Shown here: positions 43,189 to 51,551 of the stretch, piece after piece
How positions within the stretch are numbered: the stretch's first letter is position 1
Layout of the letters: every line of letters begins with the position of its first letter
From: Pseudonocardia sp. MH-G8
GTDB lineage: Bacteria; Actinomycetota; Actinomycetes; Mycobacteriales; Pseudonocardiaceae
Assembly: GCF_002262885.1 (NCBI RefSeq)
Contig: NZ_NKYF01000025.1
Span: 1-64,000, forward strand
Direction: 5' to 3'
Length of the DNA stretch: 64,000 nt
Made by a program: the position numbers and the translations under genes
The notes under the pieces: generated by a model
The model's database searches: none
Told to the model about the DNA's origin: nothing
Seen by the model: the letters and a program-made list of their open reading frames with translations, nothing else

Positions 43189-43545
43189 TCATAGGCGTGG
43201 GACCAGGCGGCCTGTCTCGGCGCCGGTCGCGTCCCGCAGGACCAGGGTGTCGCCGTCGAACCCGGCGCGGGTGGCGTCGGTGAGCCAGCTGGCGATCGGG
43301 ACGTTCTCGCAGCCGATCATGGTGCTCGGGCCGGACGTCGCGGTGAGTTCGCCCTCGGGCCCGCTCCGCCAGGTGCCCTTCGTGTTGTTGCAGCCGTCGG
43401 AACCGGTCCAGCGCCCGTCGGCCGCCAGTGTGACGAAGGCCCGGCCGTCCGCCTGGCCGTCGGCGGGCAACCAGCTGCCGACGAGGTCCGCGTCCGTGGT
43501 GGGGGGAAGCGCACCCGGCCCGGCGTGAGCGATACCGACACCGGC
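43189..43545 (-). pseudogene. 5'-truncated META-domain (HslJ-like) gene
   Basis: On the minus strand the frame ending at 43189 encodes a META-type domain: DADLVGSWLPADGQADGRAF, VTLAADGRWTGSDGCNNTKG (the diagnostic GCN), TMIGCENVPIASWL, then GDTLVLRDATGAETGRL. No in-frame ATG/GTG start with a signal peptide lies before the domain; the only long upstream frame runs into the divergent kinase gene. META proteins are usually exported lipoproteins, so the 5' end appears lost, next to the large inverted repeat at 43563-43624. Confidence 0.55.
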
Positions 43546-43562
43546 GAGCGCCGTGGTCTCAT

Positions 43563-43624
43563 GATCCGGGGTATCGGTTGTGCATTGCTGTCGCCACGAC
43601 CATGTGCACCCGATACCTCGGATC
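43563..43624. repeat. 62-bp inverted repeat
   Basis: A 23-bp left arm (GATCCGGGGTATCGG then TTGTGCAT) pairs with the right arm (ATGTGCACCCGATACC then TCGGATC) at 19 of 23 positions, around a 16-nt loop. It separates the truncated META gene from the kinase gene. It could be an operator, or the scar of a small mobile element. Confidence 0.65.
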
Positions 43625-43645
43625 TTGGGGAGGGGCCGGGAGACG

Positions 43646-44479
43646 GTGCAGGCATCGGAGGTCCCGCGAGCGGTGGCCGCGGCGATGTCGATCGCCTCGT
43701 CACTGGGCCTGGCGGTCGACGACGCGGTCGTTCTCCACGACTCGAACAGGCTCACCCTGCGGCTGCTGCCGTGTGACGTACTGGCCCGGGTGGCGCCCGT
43801 GGCGCACCAGGCCGCGCGGTTCGAGGTCGAGCTCGCTCAGCGGCTCGCCGAGGTCGGGTGCCCGGTGGCTGCCCTCGACCCCCGGGTGGAGCCACGCGTC
43901 CACGAGCGTGACGGCTTCGAGGTCACGTTGTGGACCTACTACGAACCCGCGACTCCTCGCGAGGTCCCACCGGCCGATTACGCCGACGCGCTGCAGCGGC
44001 TGCATGCCGGCATGCGCGAGCTCGAGGTCCCGACGCCGCTGTTCACGGATCGGGTCGAGCAGGCGCAGTGGCTCGTGGCGAACCGCGAGCACACCCCGGC
44101 GCTCGCCGACGCGGACCGGGAGCTGCTCGGCGACACGTTACGACGCCTGCGACGAGCGATCGGCGAGCGCGCCGGCGCCGGGCAGTTGCTGCACGGCGAG
44201 CCGCACCCGGGCAACGTGCTCACCACGGCGAACGGGCCCCTGTTCGTCGACCTCGAGACGTGTTGCCGTGGACCCGTCGAGTTCGACCTCGCCCACGCGC
44301 CCGACGACGTCGGCGCGTTCTACCCGGATGTCGACCGGGACCTGCTGCGCGAGTGCCGGATCCTCGTGCTGGCGATGATCACGACGTGGCGTTGGGATCG
44401 GGGCGACCAGCTCCCGAACGGGCGCCGGCTGGGCGCGGAGTGGCTCGAGCAGATCCGCGCGTCGACTCGCCGATCATGA
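43646..44479 (+). CDS. APH-type phosphotransferase
   Basis: 277 residues with the aminoglycoside phosphotransferase/choline kinase fold. An N-lobe with RLLPCDVLARVAP is followed by LLHGEPHPGNVL (the Brenner loop HGDxxxxN, here with Glu for the catalytic Asp) and LFVDLETCCRGPVEFDLAH (metal loop). The HGEPHPGN variant is common in actinobacterial APH-like proteins, but true antibiotic resistance is uncertain. GTG 43646 has GGGAG upstream. It converges on and overlaps the next gene by 6 bp. Confidence 0.75.
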   Translation: MQASEVPRAVAAAMSIASSLGLAVDDAVVLHDSNRLTLRLLPCDVLARVAPVAHQAARFEVELAQRLAEVGCPVAALDPRVEPRVHERDGFEVTLWTYYEPATPREVPPADYADALQRLHAGMRELEVPTPLFTDRVEQAQWLVANREHTPALADADRELLGDTLRRLRRAIGERAGAGQLLHGEPHPGNVLTTANGPLFVDLETCCRGPVEFDLAHAPDDVGAFYPDVDRDLLRECRILVLAMITTWRWDRGDQLPNGRRLGAEWLEQIRASTRRS

Positions 44480-45271
44480 GGTCGGAGACCACCGGCGGTC
44501 GCCGAGGCGGGCCAGGTCGCGGCAGGTCGCGGCGAACAGCTCCCGCAGCAGCGGGCCGGCCAGCCGCTCGTGCACGTCGAGGACCGGACGGCCGGCGTGC
44601 ACGTCGTCGCGGTAGCGGTCGCGCCCCGGCTCGGGCACCGGGAGGGCGGTCAGGGCGGCCACGACCACGGTCTCGCCCTCCCGCTCCACGACGGCGACGA
44701 CGTGCGTGCGCAGGACGGTCTCGTCGACGTGGCCGAACCACCCGGCCTTCACCGCGACCGCGGCCGAGTCGACGCCGAGTGCGTCCGCCACCGCGTCCGG
44801 GATGCCGAAAGCCTGTTCCGGGGCCACGGCCCGCATCCAGCCCAGGATCTGCGCGGCGGCCGGGTCTCCCGCCGCCGCGCGGGCGAGGGCGCCGTAGGCG
44901 GTGACGACCTCGGCCGCGCTCACCTCGATGCCGCCGAACCAGGTCCGGTCCGCGCCCGGCGGGTGCCAGCGCACGCCGGTCGTGTCGGCGAGGCGGTCGA
45001 GGATCCGCTGCGGCGGGCCGCCGTGCCAGATCCGGTTCGTGGCGGCGTTGTCGGAATGCCGGACCGCGGGCTCGCCGTCGGCGGGTGCAGCCCCGGCGGC
45101 CCAGGCGAACAGCGGCTTGAGCACCGACGCGCAGCGCAGCCGGACGGCCCCGCGGCGCGCGCCCGTGGCTCGCAGCGGAGGTCCTCCGTACTGCGGGGTG
45201 CCCAGCACCTCGCCCGCGACCTGCGCGGACGCGAAGTCGGGGACGCCGGCCAGGGCGTCGACGGCGCTCAT
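44474..45271 (-). CDS. Class A beta-lactamase-like serine hydrolase
   Basis: 265 residues. CASVLKPLFAWA gives the SxxK nucleophile motif (Ser49-Lys52), RHSDNAATNRIW gives SDN (73-75), and AVKAGWFGHVDE occupies the KTG position as KAG. This is the Beta-lactamase2-type layout of serine hydrolases and DD-peptidase relatives. There is no export signal, so a cytosolic amidase or esterase role is likelier than drug resistance. ATG 45271 overlaps the upstream transporter stop (ATGA), placing it last in the N-acyl amino acid operon. Confidence 0.75.
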   Translation of the reverse strand: MSAVDALAGVPDFASAQVAGEVLGTPQYGGPPLRATGARRGAVRLRCASVLKPLFAWAAGAAPADGEPAVRHSDNAATNRIWHGGPPQRILDRLADTTGVRWHPPGADRTWFGGIEVSAAEVVTAYGALARAAAGDPAAAQILGWMRAVAPEQAFGIPDAVADALGVDSAAVAVKAGWFGHVDETVLRTHVVAVVEREGETVVVAALTALPVPEPGRDRYRDDVHAGRPVLDVHERLAGPLLRELFAATCRDLARLGDRRWSPTS

Positions 45272-46689
45272 GCGTAGATCCCGAGCAGCACGGCGTACAG
45301 CGCGACGACCGGTATCAGCACCAGGTAGGACGAGAGCAGTTGCCAGCGCAGCGAGCGCGACTCGGCCAGGCCCATCTGCCCGATCATGTCCGGGTTGGGG
45401 AAGGGGCCGAGCCCGTCGGTCTGGGAGGCGGCGAGCAGCACGACCGTCCACGCGGCGGGCGGGACGCCCAGGGCCACCGCGAGCGGCCCGAAGACCTGGT
45501 TCACCAGCACCACCTGCGCGGCGGCGGCCCCGGCGATGCCGACCCACCCGATCAGGATGACGACCAGGCAGAACAGGTAGGGCGCCAGTTCGGACAGCGC
45601 GAACCGCTCGGCCACACCGTCGTAGGCGCCCATCGAGTCGACGAGGGTGAACAGCACGGCGAGCAGGAAGAACAGGAAGAAGATCCCGAGCAACCGGCTC
45701 GCCCCGCCGTACACGGCCCCCATCAGGGCGCCGACCGGCAGCCGCGCCGCGATCCCGGTGACCGCGATGAGCACGACCAGCGCCACCGGCACGAAGGTGG
45801 CGCCCGCCGCGGTCAGCCCGCTGTAGACCACGAGTGCGAGGAACGTGAGCAGGAACGCGACCGTCGCGCGCCCGGCACCCGGGGCGGGCTCCTGCAACGC
45901 GTCCAGGTCCACCGCGCGCTCGGGCGGGTAGGGGAACGCGGTGGCGGTGCGCCGCTGGTTCCAGCGGACCACGAGGAACCCGACACCGAACATCACGACC
46001 GCGGTCGGCAGCCCCGCCGTGAAGACGTAGCTGACCCAGCTGACCTGAGCCGCGCCGTAGATGCTCGCGGTGATCGGCGCGAACGGGCTGAGGGTGAGCC
46101 CGGCCAGCCCGCTGAAGAAGAACATCGCCGCCGTGGCGGGGCTGGAGAACCCGAGCGCGGCGAGGAGCGGGATGACGATCGGCGCGACGATGGCGACGGA
46201 CCCCGCGAGCGTGCCCAGCGCCCCGGCCAGGATCGTGCATGCCAGCATCACGCCGAACTGGGCGCGCAGCTGCGTGGTCAGCCCGACCCGGCGGACCACC
46301 CCGATCACGAGGAACTCGGCCACGCCGGTGCGCCGCAGCACCTCCCCGAGCCCCGCGCCGAGCAGGATGATCACGCCGAGCAGGGCGATCAGCGTGCCCA
46401 TCGACTCGATCAGGACCGGTCCGAGGTCCGCGGGTGTGGAGCGGGTCAGCACGACCGCGGAGATCACCGCGCCGAGCGTGGCCAGCACCATGTCGACGCC
46501 GAGCAGCGCGAGCCCCGCGTAGACGACGATCGGGACGAGACCCCACAGCCCGGGTTGGTCGGTGCGGATCGCGACGGCGATGCTGGCGATCAGCGCCACC
46601 GCGTACAGCGCGGCCGCGGCGATCTGCTGCCGCCGCGACATGTCGAGCGTGTAGATGTTGGCGTCCGACACGCTGGTGGACGAGGACAC
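45268..46689 (-). CDS. Ion-transporter superfamily permease (GntP/CitMHS-like), copy 1
   Basis: 473 residues with about 12 helices. It is a paralogue of the permease at 48339, sharing LGAGLGEVLRRTGVA, LGTLAGSVAIVAPIVIPLLAALGF, LIGWVGIAGAAAAQVVLVNQVFG and GPFPNPDMIGQMGLA. The pattern fits the ion-transporter clan (GntP, CitMHS, NhaC-like) that moves organic anions with H+ or Na+. In this operon it probably carries N-acyl amino acids, peptides or D-amino acids. GTG 46689 with GGAGG six nt upstream. Confidence 0.75.
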   Translation of the reverse strand: MSSSTSVSDANIYTLDMSRRQQIAAAALYAVALIASIAVAIRTDQPGLWGLVPIVVYAGLALLGVDMVLATLGAVISAVVLTRSTPADLGPVLIESMGTLIALLGVIILLGAGLGEVLRRTGVAEFLVIGVVRRVGLTTQLRAQFGVMLACTILAGALGTLAGSVAIVAPIVIPLLAALGFSSPATAAMFFFSGLAGLTLSPFAPITASIYGAAQVSWVSYVFTAGLPTAVVMFGVGFLVVRWNQRRTATAFPYPPERAVDLDALQEPAPGAGRATVAFLLTFLALVVYSGLTAAGATFVPVALVVLIAVTGIAARLPVGALMGAVYGGASRLLGIFFLFFLLAVLFTLVDSMGAYDGVAERFALSELAPYLFCLVVILIGWVGIAGAAAAQVVLVNQVFGPLAVALGVPPAAWTVVLLAASQTDGLGPFPNPDMIGQMGLAESRSLRWQLLSSYLVLIPVVALYAVLLGIYA

Positions 46690-46714
46690 GGAAGCCTCCG
46701 GGGGAGCGTCGGGA

Positions 46715-46774
46715 GCGTCAGCAAGGTGGCTTTGCTGACGCGTGGCGTCAGCGAAGTGGCTTTACCGACGCGGG
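46715..46774. repeat. Two tandem 30-bp hairpin units
   Basis: Units at 46715-46744 and 46745-46774 match at 25 of 30 bases. The first contains CGTCAGCAA / TTGCTGACG with a GGTGGCT loop (46716-46740), a perfect 9-bp stem; the second is degenerate and covers the end of the D-aminoacylase gene. Likely terminator-like. Confidence 0.65.
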
Positions 46775-48342
46775 GCGTCGGCCGTGCGGCGGCGCAGCAC
46801 CCGGCCCGGGCGGGCGCCGGTGAGCGCGCCGTCGGCCAGCACCGGCTCGCCCGCGACCAGCACGTGCTGCACACCGGTGGAGAGCTGCCACGGATCGTCG
46901 AAGGTCGACCGGTCGGTGACCGTGGCCGGGTCGAGGACGGCGACGTCGGCGACCGCGCCGGGGCGCAGCACGCCGCGGTCGGCCATCCCGAGCCGCGCGG
47001 CGGGCAGCCCGGTCATCTTGTGGACGGCGGCCGCGAGCGGCAGGTCACCGTCGCGCACGTACGGCCCGAGGACGCGGGTGAACGTGCCGAAGCTGCGCGG
47101 GTGCGGCCGGCCCGGGCCCTCGGGTCGCAGGACCCAGCCGTCGCTCGCGACGCTCACCGCGGGGTGCTGCAGCACGGTGCGCACGTCGTCGGCGGCCATC
47201 GCGTGGTTGACCACCGACACCGCACCGTCGTGCGCGGCGAGCACCTGCAGCGCGGCCTCGGCGGGGTCGGTGCCGAGTTCGCGCGCGACGTCGGCGATGC
47301 TGCGCCCGCGCGCCGCGCTGAACGCGCCCGGGGGCAGGTCGGCGAGCACCACGCCCTCGGGGTCGACGTCGCGGGCCATCCGGTCGCGCAGCCCGCTCGC
47401 CACCCGCTCGCGGGTGGGGCCGTCGGCGAGGCGCTCCAGCAGCCGCGCCACGCCGCCGTCGAGCGCCCACGCCGGCAGCCGGGAGGTCAACGTCGTGGAC
47501 GACGCCGTGTACGGGTAGACGTCGCAGGTGACGTCGACGCCGTCCGCGCGTGCCTCGTCGACGATGCGCAGCGCCTCGGCGACCGCGCCGTGGTTGCTGC
47601 GGCCCATCGCCTTGAGGTGCGAGATCTCCAGCCGCACGCCGGTGTCGCGCGCGGTCGCGACGGCCTCGCGCACGGCGTCGAGCAGGGCGTCGGCCTCGTT
47701 GCGCATGTGGGTGGAGTAGAGCAGCCCGTGGGTCGCCGCGACCCGCGCCAGCGCCGTGACCTCGCTGGTGTCGGCGTAGGCGCCCGGGGCGTAGATCAGT
47801 CCGGTGGAGAAGCCCCAGGCCCCTTGCACGGCTGCCTCGGCCAGCAGCGTGCCCATCCGTTCCAGCTCGGCGGGCTCCGGGGCGCGCTCGGCCCCGCCCA
47901 GCACGGCCAGCCGCAGCGCGGAGTGCCCCACCTGCAGCGCGAGGTTCACCGCGGGGCGGGTGGCGTCGACGGCGTCGGCGTACCCGGCCGCGTCGTTCCA
48001 CGTCCAGTCCAGCTCGCCGGACAGGAACGCCGACGCCGCCCGCAGCGTGTCGAGGTCACCGACCGGGAAGGGCGACCAACCGCAGTTGCCCGTGACGAGC
48101 GTGGTGACGCCCTGGGAGACGGCGGTGTCGGCGCCCGGGTGGCCGGTGATGCTGAAGTCGGCGTGCGAGTGCAGGTCGATGAAGCCGGGGCAGACCACCA
48201 GCCCGTGCGCGTCGATCCGGGTGGCTCCGTCGGTCGAGGCGACCGCGTCGATCCGGCCCGCCGTGATGCCGACGTCGCCCGTCCGCGGTGGGGCGCCGGT
48301 GCCGTCCAGGACGGTTGCGCCCGTGATGACCAGGTCACTCAT
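46762..48342 (-). CDS. N-acyl-D-amino acid deacylase (D-aminoacylase)
   Basis: A 526-residue amidohydrolase: VCPGFIDLHSHADFSITGHP (metal His58, His60), TTLVTGNCGWSPFPVGD (Cys87 ligand typical of D-aminoacylases), GLLYSTHMRNEADALLDAV, RLEISHLKAMG and the final ASDGWVL loop with the catalytic Asp. It hydrolyses N-acyl-D-amino acids (or dipeptide-like amides) to D-amino acids. ATG 48342 overlaps the copy-2 permease stop (ATGA). The TAA stop lies in the tandem hairpin repeat. Confidence 0.88.
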   Translation of the reverse strand: MSDLVITGATVLDGTGAPPRTGDVGITAGRIDAVASTDGATRIDAHGLVVCPGFIDLHSHADFSITGHPGADTAVSQGVTTLVTGNCGWSPFPVGDLDTLRAASAFLSGELDWTWNDAAGYADAVDATRPAVNLALQVGHSALRLAVLGGAERAPEPAELERMGTLLAEAAVQGAWGFSTGLIYAPGAYADTSEVTALARVAATHGLLYSTHMRNEADALLDAVREAVATARDTGVRLEISHLKAMGRSNHGAVAEALRIVDEARADGVDVTCDVYPYTASSTTLTSRLPAWALDGGVARLLERLADGPTRERVASGLRDRMARDVDPEGVVLADLPPGAFSAARGRSIADVARELGTDPAEAALQVLAAHDGAVSVVNHAMAADDVRTVLQHPAVSVASDGWVLRPEGPGRPHPRSFGTFTRVLGPYVRDGDLPLAAAVHKMTGLPAARLGMADRGVLRPGAVADVAVLDPATVTDRSTFDDPWQLSTGVQHVLVAGEPVLADGALTGARPGRVLRRRTADAPRR

Positions 48343-49781
48343 GTCAGCACCGCCAGGATCGCGACGTAGAGCAGGGAGGCCGGGATGAGCACCAACCAGC
48401 CGGTGAACAGCAGGGACCGCAGGTCCGTGGAGCGGGCCAGCCCCATCGCGCCGATCATGTTGGCGTTCGGGAACGGCCCGTAGGTGTCGGCCTTCGACGC
48501 CCACAGCAGCACGATCACCCACGCACCCGCGCCGAGCCCGACCGAGCTGGCGATCCCGCCGAACACCTCGTCGAGCAGCACCACCTGGGCCGCGGTGGCG
48601 CCCGGGACGCCCACCCAGCCCAGCAGCGCGATCGCGGCGGCGAAGCCCAGGCCCGACGAGTTCTGCAGCTGCGGCCCGAACATCTCGAGCACGACGTCGT
48701 AGGGCTGCAGCCCGTCGATCACCAGGAACAGCGCTGCCAGCAGCCAGAACAGCAGGAAGATGCTCACCAGCCGGGCCGCACCGCGGTAGAGGTGGCCTGC
48801 GATCTCGGTGGCCCGCAGCCGCGCGGCCACGCCGGTGGCGATCCCGAGCAGCGGCAGCGCGAGCAGCGGGAACGAGGTGCCGGCCGCGGTGATCGTCGCG
48901 TACGCGACCGTGGCCACGAGCAGCACCAGGAACACCGCGGTGGCCCGCCCGGCGTGGGCCGGCACGTCCGTCTGCTCGGTCTCCAGGTCGGAGTCGGTGT
49001 AGAAGTCGTCGCGCCGCGCGGTGCGCCGCTGGATCCAGGGCACGATGAACATCGCCATCAGGATCGACAGCACCGCGATCGGCGCCGCGCCGTACTGCAG
49101 GTAGGTCAGGTAGTCGACGTCCGCCGCTTCCATGATCGCGACGTTCGAGCCGGCGAACGGCGCGAGCGCGAGCCCGGCGCAGCCGCCCACGAACATCATC
49201 GCGGCCGTGGCGGCGCGGGTGAAGCCGACGCGCGCCGCCACCGGCAGCAGGATCGGGGCGGCGATCGCGAGCGCGCCGGCGAGCGTGCCCAGGCTGGTGA
49301 CGAGCACCAGGCAGGACAGCATCACGCCGAGCAGCACCGCCCGCTGGCTGCGGTCGCCCGCCACCCGCAGCACCCAGTGGACGATCGTGTGGGCGACGCC
49401 GGTGACGCGCAGGACCTCCCCGACGCCGGCGCCGAGCATGATGATGACGCCGATCGTGGTGACGAGGTCGCCCATCGACTCGCCGAGCAGGGCCCCGAAC
49501 TCGGCGGGCGTCTGGCGCGCGATGAGCACGCCGCCCACGAGGCTGACGACGGTGGCGATCACCAGGTCCATGCCGAGCAGGCACAGCACCGCGTACATCG
49601 CGATCGGCAGGATGCCCCACAGCGTGGGCGCTTCGGCGACGGTCCCGGCGATGGCGCACACCACCAGGCCGACGACGGCGATCGCGGTGGTGACGATGCG
49701 GCGACCGCGTCCCTGCTCCAGCTCGTAGGCGTTGGCGCGGTCGTCCGGCGCCGTCTTCGCTGACGGCGGCTGTTCGGTCAT
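48339..49781 (-). CDS. Ion-transporter superfamily permease (GntP/CitMHS-like), copy 2
   Basis: 480 residues with about 12 helices and a 27-residue polar N-tail. It shares with the copy at 45268 the blocks LGAGVGEVLRVTGVA, LGTLAGALAIAAPILLPVAARVGF, LLGWVGVPGATAAQVVLLDEVFG and GPFPNANMIGAMGLA. It lies between the racemase and D-aminoacylase genes, with ATGA overlaps on both sides, so it most likely imports the substrate of these enzymes. The exact clan member is uncertain. Confidence 0.75.
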   Translation of the reverse strand: MTEQPPSAKTAPDDRANAYELEQGRGRRIVTTAIAVVGLVVCAIAGTVAEAPTLWGILPIAMYAVLCLLGMDLVIATVVSLVGGVLIARQTPAEFGALLGESMGDLVTTIGVIIMLGAGVGEVLRVTGVAHTIVHWVLRVAGDRSQRAVLLGVMLSCLVLVTSLGTLAGALAIAAPILLPVAARVGFTRAATAAMMFVGGCAGLALAPFAGSNVAIMEAADVDYLTYLQYGAAPIAVLSILMAMFIVPWIQRRTARRDDFYTDSDLETEQTDVPAHAGRATAVFLVLLVATVAYATITAAGTSFPLLALPLLGIATGVAARLRATEIAGHLYRGAARLVSIFLLFWLLAALFLVIDGLQPYDVVLEMFGPQLQNSSGLGFAAAIALLGWVGVPGATAAQVVLLDEVFGGIASSVGLGAGAWVIVLLWASKADTYGPFPNANMIGAMGLARSTDLRSLLFTGWLVLIPASLLYVAILAVLT

Positions 49782-50902
49782 GCTGATCCTCTGTGCTCGC
49801 TGGTGCGGGTGGCGTGCGCCCGCAGGAACTCCTCGTCGACGGCGTGTCCGAGGCCGGGGGTCTCCCACGGCACGCGGACGGTGCCGCGGTCGGCGCGGAT
49901 CGGCGGGGTCACCACGTCGCGCGCGTAGTACTTATCGGACCCGGAGACGTCCGACGGGAGGACGAAGCCGGGCAGGCTGGAGAGCGCGACGTTGGCCGCG
50001 CGGCCGATGCCGAACTCGTGCATCCCGCCGCACCAGACCGGCACGTCGTGGGCGCGGGCGAGGTCGTGGGCGGCCACGGCGGCGGTGAGCCCGCCCATCC
50101 GGGACACCTTGATGTTCAGCACCCGGCCCGATCCCAGCGCGAGCGCGGTGGCCAGGTCGTGCCCGTCGACGATCGACTCGTCCAGGCAGATCGGTGTCTC
50201 GATGCTCGCCTGGAGGCGGGCGGCGGCCAGCAGGTCGCGGGGGGCGAAGGGCTGCTCGATCATCAGCAGCCCCGCGCCGTCGAGACCGCGCAGGGCGGCG
50301 AGGTGCTCGTCGCTCTCGGTGTAGGCACCGTTGGCGTCGACGTGCAGCGACAGGTCGGGGAACGCGGCGCGCACGGCGGCGACGGGCTCGGCGTCCCAGC
50401 CTGGTGCGATCTTGAGCTTGACCCGGGGGTAGCCGGCCTCGACGTGCCGGGCCACCTGCTCGACCAGCGCGTCCACGCTCGCCTCGATGCCCAGGCTCAC
50501 GCCGGCGACGACGGTGCGCCGCTCCCCGCCCAGCGCCCCGGCCAGCGGTACGCCCTGGGTCTGGGACCAGAGTGCCCAGCAGGCCATGTCGAGGCCCGCC
50601 TTGGCGAACTCGTTGCCCCGCACCCGCGACCAGAGCGCGGCGGCCTGCGCGGGGTGCTCCCACACGCGGCCCAGCAACGCCGGGACCAGGTGGGCGGTGG
50701 CGATCGACCAGCAGGTCTCGACGGTCTCGGCGGCGAAGAACGGCCCGGACGGCGAGGCGATCTCGCCCCAGCCCACGGCGCCGTCCGCGTCCTGCACCCG
50801 CACGAGCACATGCTCGAGGTAGGACTTGCGGTGCGAGCTGGTCTCGAACTCCCGCACCAGCGGCAGCCGCACCGCCAGCAGTTCGACGTGGTCGACGCGC
50901 AC
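49778..50902 (-). CDS. N-acylamino acid racemase / o-succinylbenzoate synthase-like enolase
   Basis: A 374-residue enolase-superfamily protein of the OSBS/NAAAR subgroup. Acid/base pair: VKLKIAPGW (Lys164) and NIKVSRMGG (Lys265). Metal ligands: Asp189 (HVDANGAY), Glu216 (MIEQPF) and Asp241 (CLDESI). Such enzymes epimerise N-acyl (often N-succinyl) amino acids. No menaquinone genes are nearby, while a GNAT of the family found beside these racemases and an M20 hydrolase are, favouring the racemase role over OSBS. GTG 50902, 1 nt from the upstream stop. Confidence 0.85.
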   Translation of the reverse strand: MRVDHVELLAVRLPLVREFETSSHRKSYLEHVLVRVQDADGAVGWGEIASPSGPFFAAETVETCWSIATAHLVPALLGRVWEHPAQAAALWSRVRGNEFAKAGLDMACWALWSQTQGVPLAGALGGERRTVVAGVSLGIEASVDALVEQVARHVEAGYPRVKLKIAPGWDAEPVAAVRAAFPDLSLHVDANGAYTESDEHLAALRGLDGAGLLMIEQPFAPRDLLAAARLQASIETPICLDESIVDGHDLATALALGSGRVLNIKVSRMGGLTAAVAAHDLARAHDVPVWCGGMHEFGIGRAANVALSSLPGFVLPSDVSGSDKYYARDVVTPPIRADRGTVRVPWETPGLGHAVDEEFLRAHATRTSEHRGSA

Positions 50903-50903
50903 G

Positions 50904-51551
50904 TCAGTCCCCTTCCGCGTAGACGCCGAGACGCGCGGTGAGCGCGTCGCGCCGCGCGAGCCTGCGCCGGGCGCCCTTGGCGCTGGCCGCGGCGAGCGTG
51001 GCGAGGATGTGCACCACGGCGGCGACCGCCGTGGGGGAGTCGGCGTAGGAGGCGCTGTCCGTGCTGACGACCACCGCCACCTCCGACGCCCGGGCCACCG
51101 CGCTGTCCGCGTGGTCGGTCACGCCGATCACCGTGCCGCCTGCCGCCGCGAACTCCTCGGCCATCACGACCGTGGAGCGCGCGTAGCGGCGCAGCGAGAA
51201 CGCGACGAGCACGTCGCCCGCCCGCACGTCGGAGAGCACGTCGACCGCGCGCACCACGGTGCCGTCGATCAGGGTCACGTTGGCCATCGAGGCCGACAGG
51301 TCCGTGGCCAGCAGGGAGGCGTAGGACCAGGACTTGGAGCCCCCGGTGACGAAGCGCCGCTTCGCCGCCACGATCCGGCGCGCGGCCTGTTCGAGGGAGC
51401 CGTCGGCCTGCAGGCGCTCGAGGGTGGCGGTGAGGTTCGCGGTCTCCTGGGCCACCACCTGCGCCACCAGCGCGGTGGCGGTGGAGCGGCGCTGCAGGCG
51501 CGCGCCGTAGCGCTCGTCGGGGGTCGTGAGCTGCCGGTTCTCGAGCGTCAC
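50904..51551 (-). CDS. SIS-domain protein related to MurR/RpiR regulators, lacking the HTH
   Basis: 215 residues. After a short N-terminal part (PDERYGARLQRRSTATALVA, then an antiparallel helix pair) comes a SIS domain: RRFVTGGSKSWSYASLLATD, GDVLVAFSLRRYARSTVVMA, GGTVIGVTDHADSAVARASE, STDSASYADSPTAVAAVVHI. This matches the C-terminal half of RpiR/MurR regulators, but the ~75-residue DNA-binding HTH is absent, and the DNA above GTG 51551 codes for the neighbouring GNAT. It may be a sugar-phosphate binder or isomerase. Confidence 0.8.
   Translation of the reverse strand: MTLENRQLTTPDERYGARLQRRSTATALVAQVVAQETANLTATLERLQADGSLEQAARRIVAAKRRFVTGGSKSWSYASLLATDLSASMANVTLIDGTVVRAVDVLSDVRAGDVLVAFSLRRYARSTVVMAEEFAAAGGTVIGVTDHADSAVARASEVAVVVSTDSASYADSPTAVAAVVHILATLAAASAKGARRRLARRDALTARLGVYAEGD

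Noticed and set aside
43646..44479. Aminoglycoside resistance kinase
   Set aside because: Fold fits APH, but the Brenner loop has Glu for Asp and the family is broad; resistance cannot be claimed.
44474..45271. Beta-lactam resistance gene
   Set aside because: No signal peptide, KAG in place of KTG, and operon context with amino-acid genes argue for another hydrolase role.
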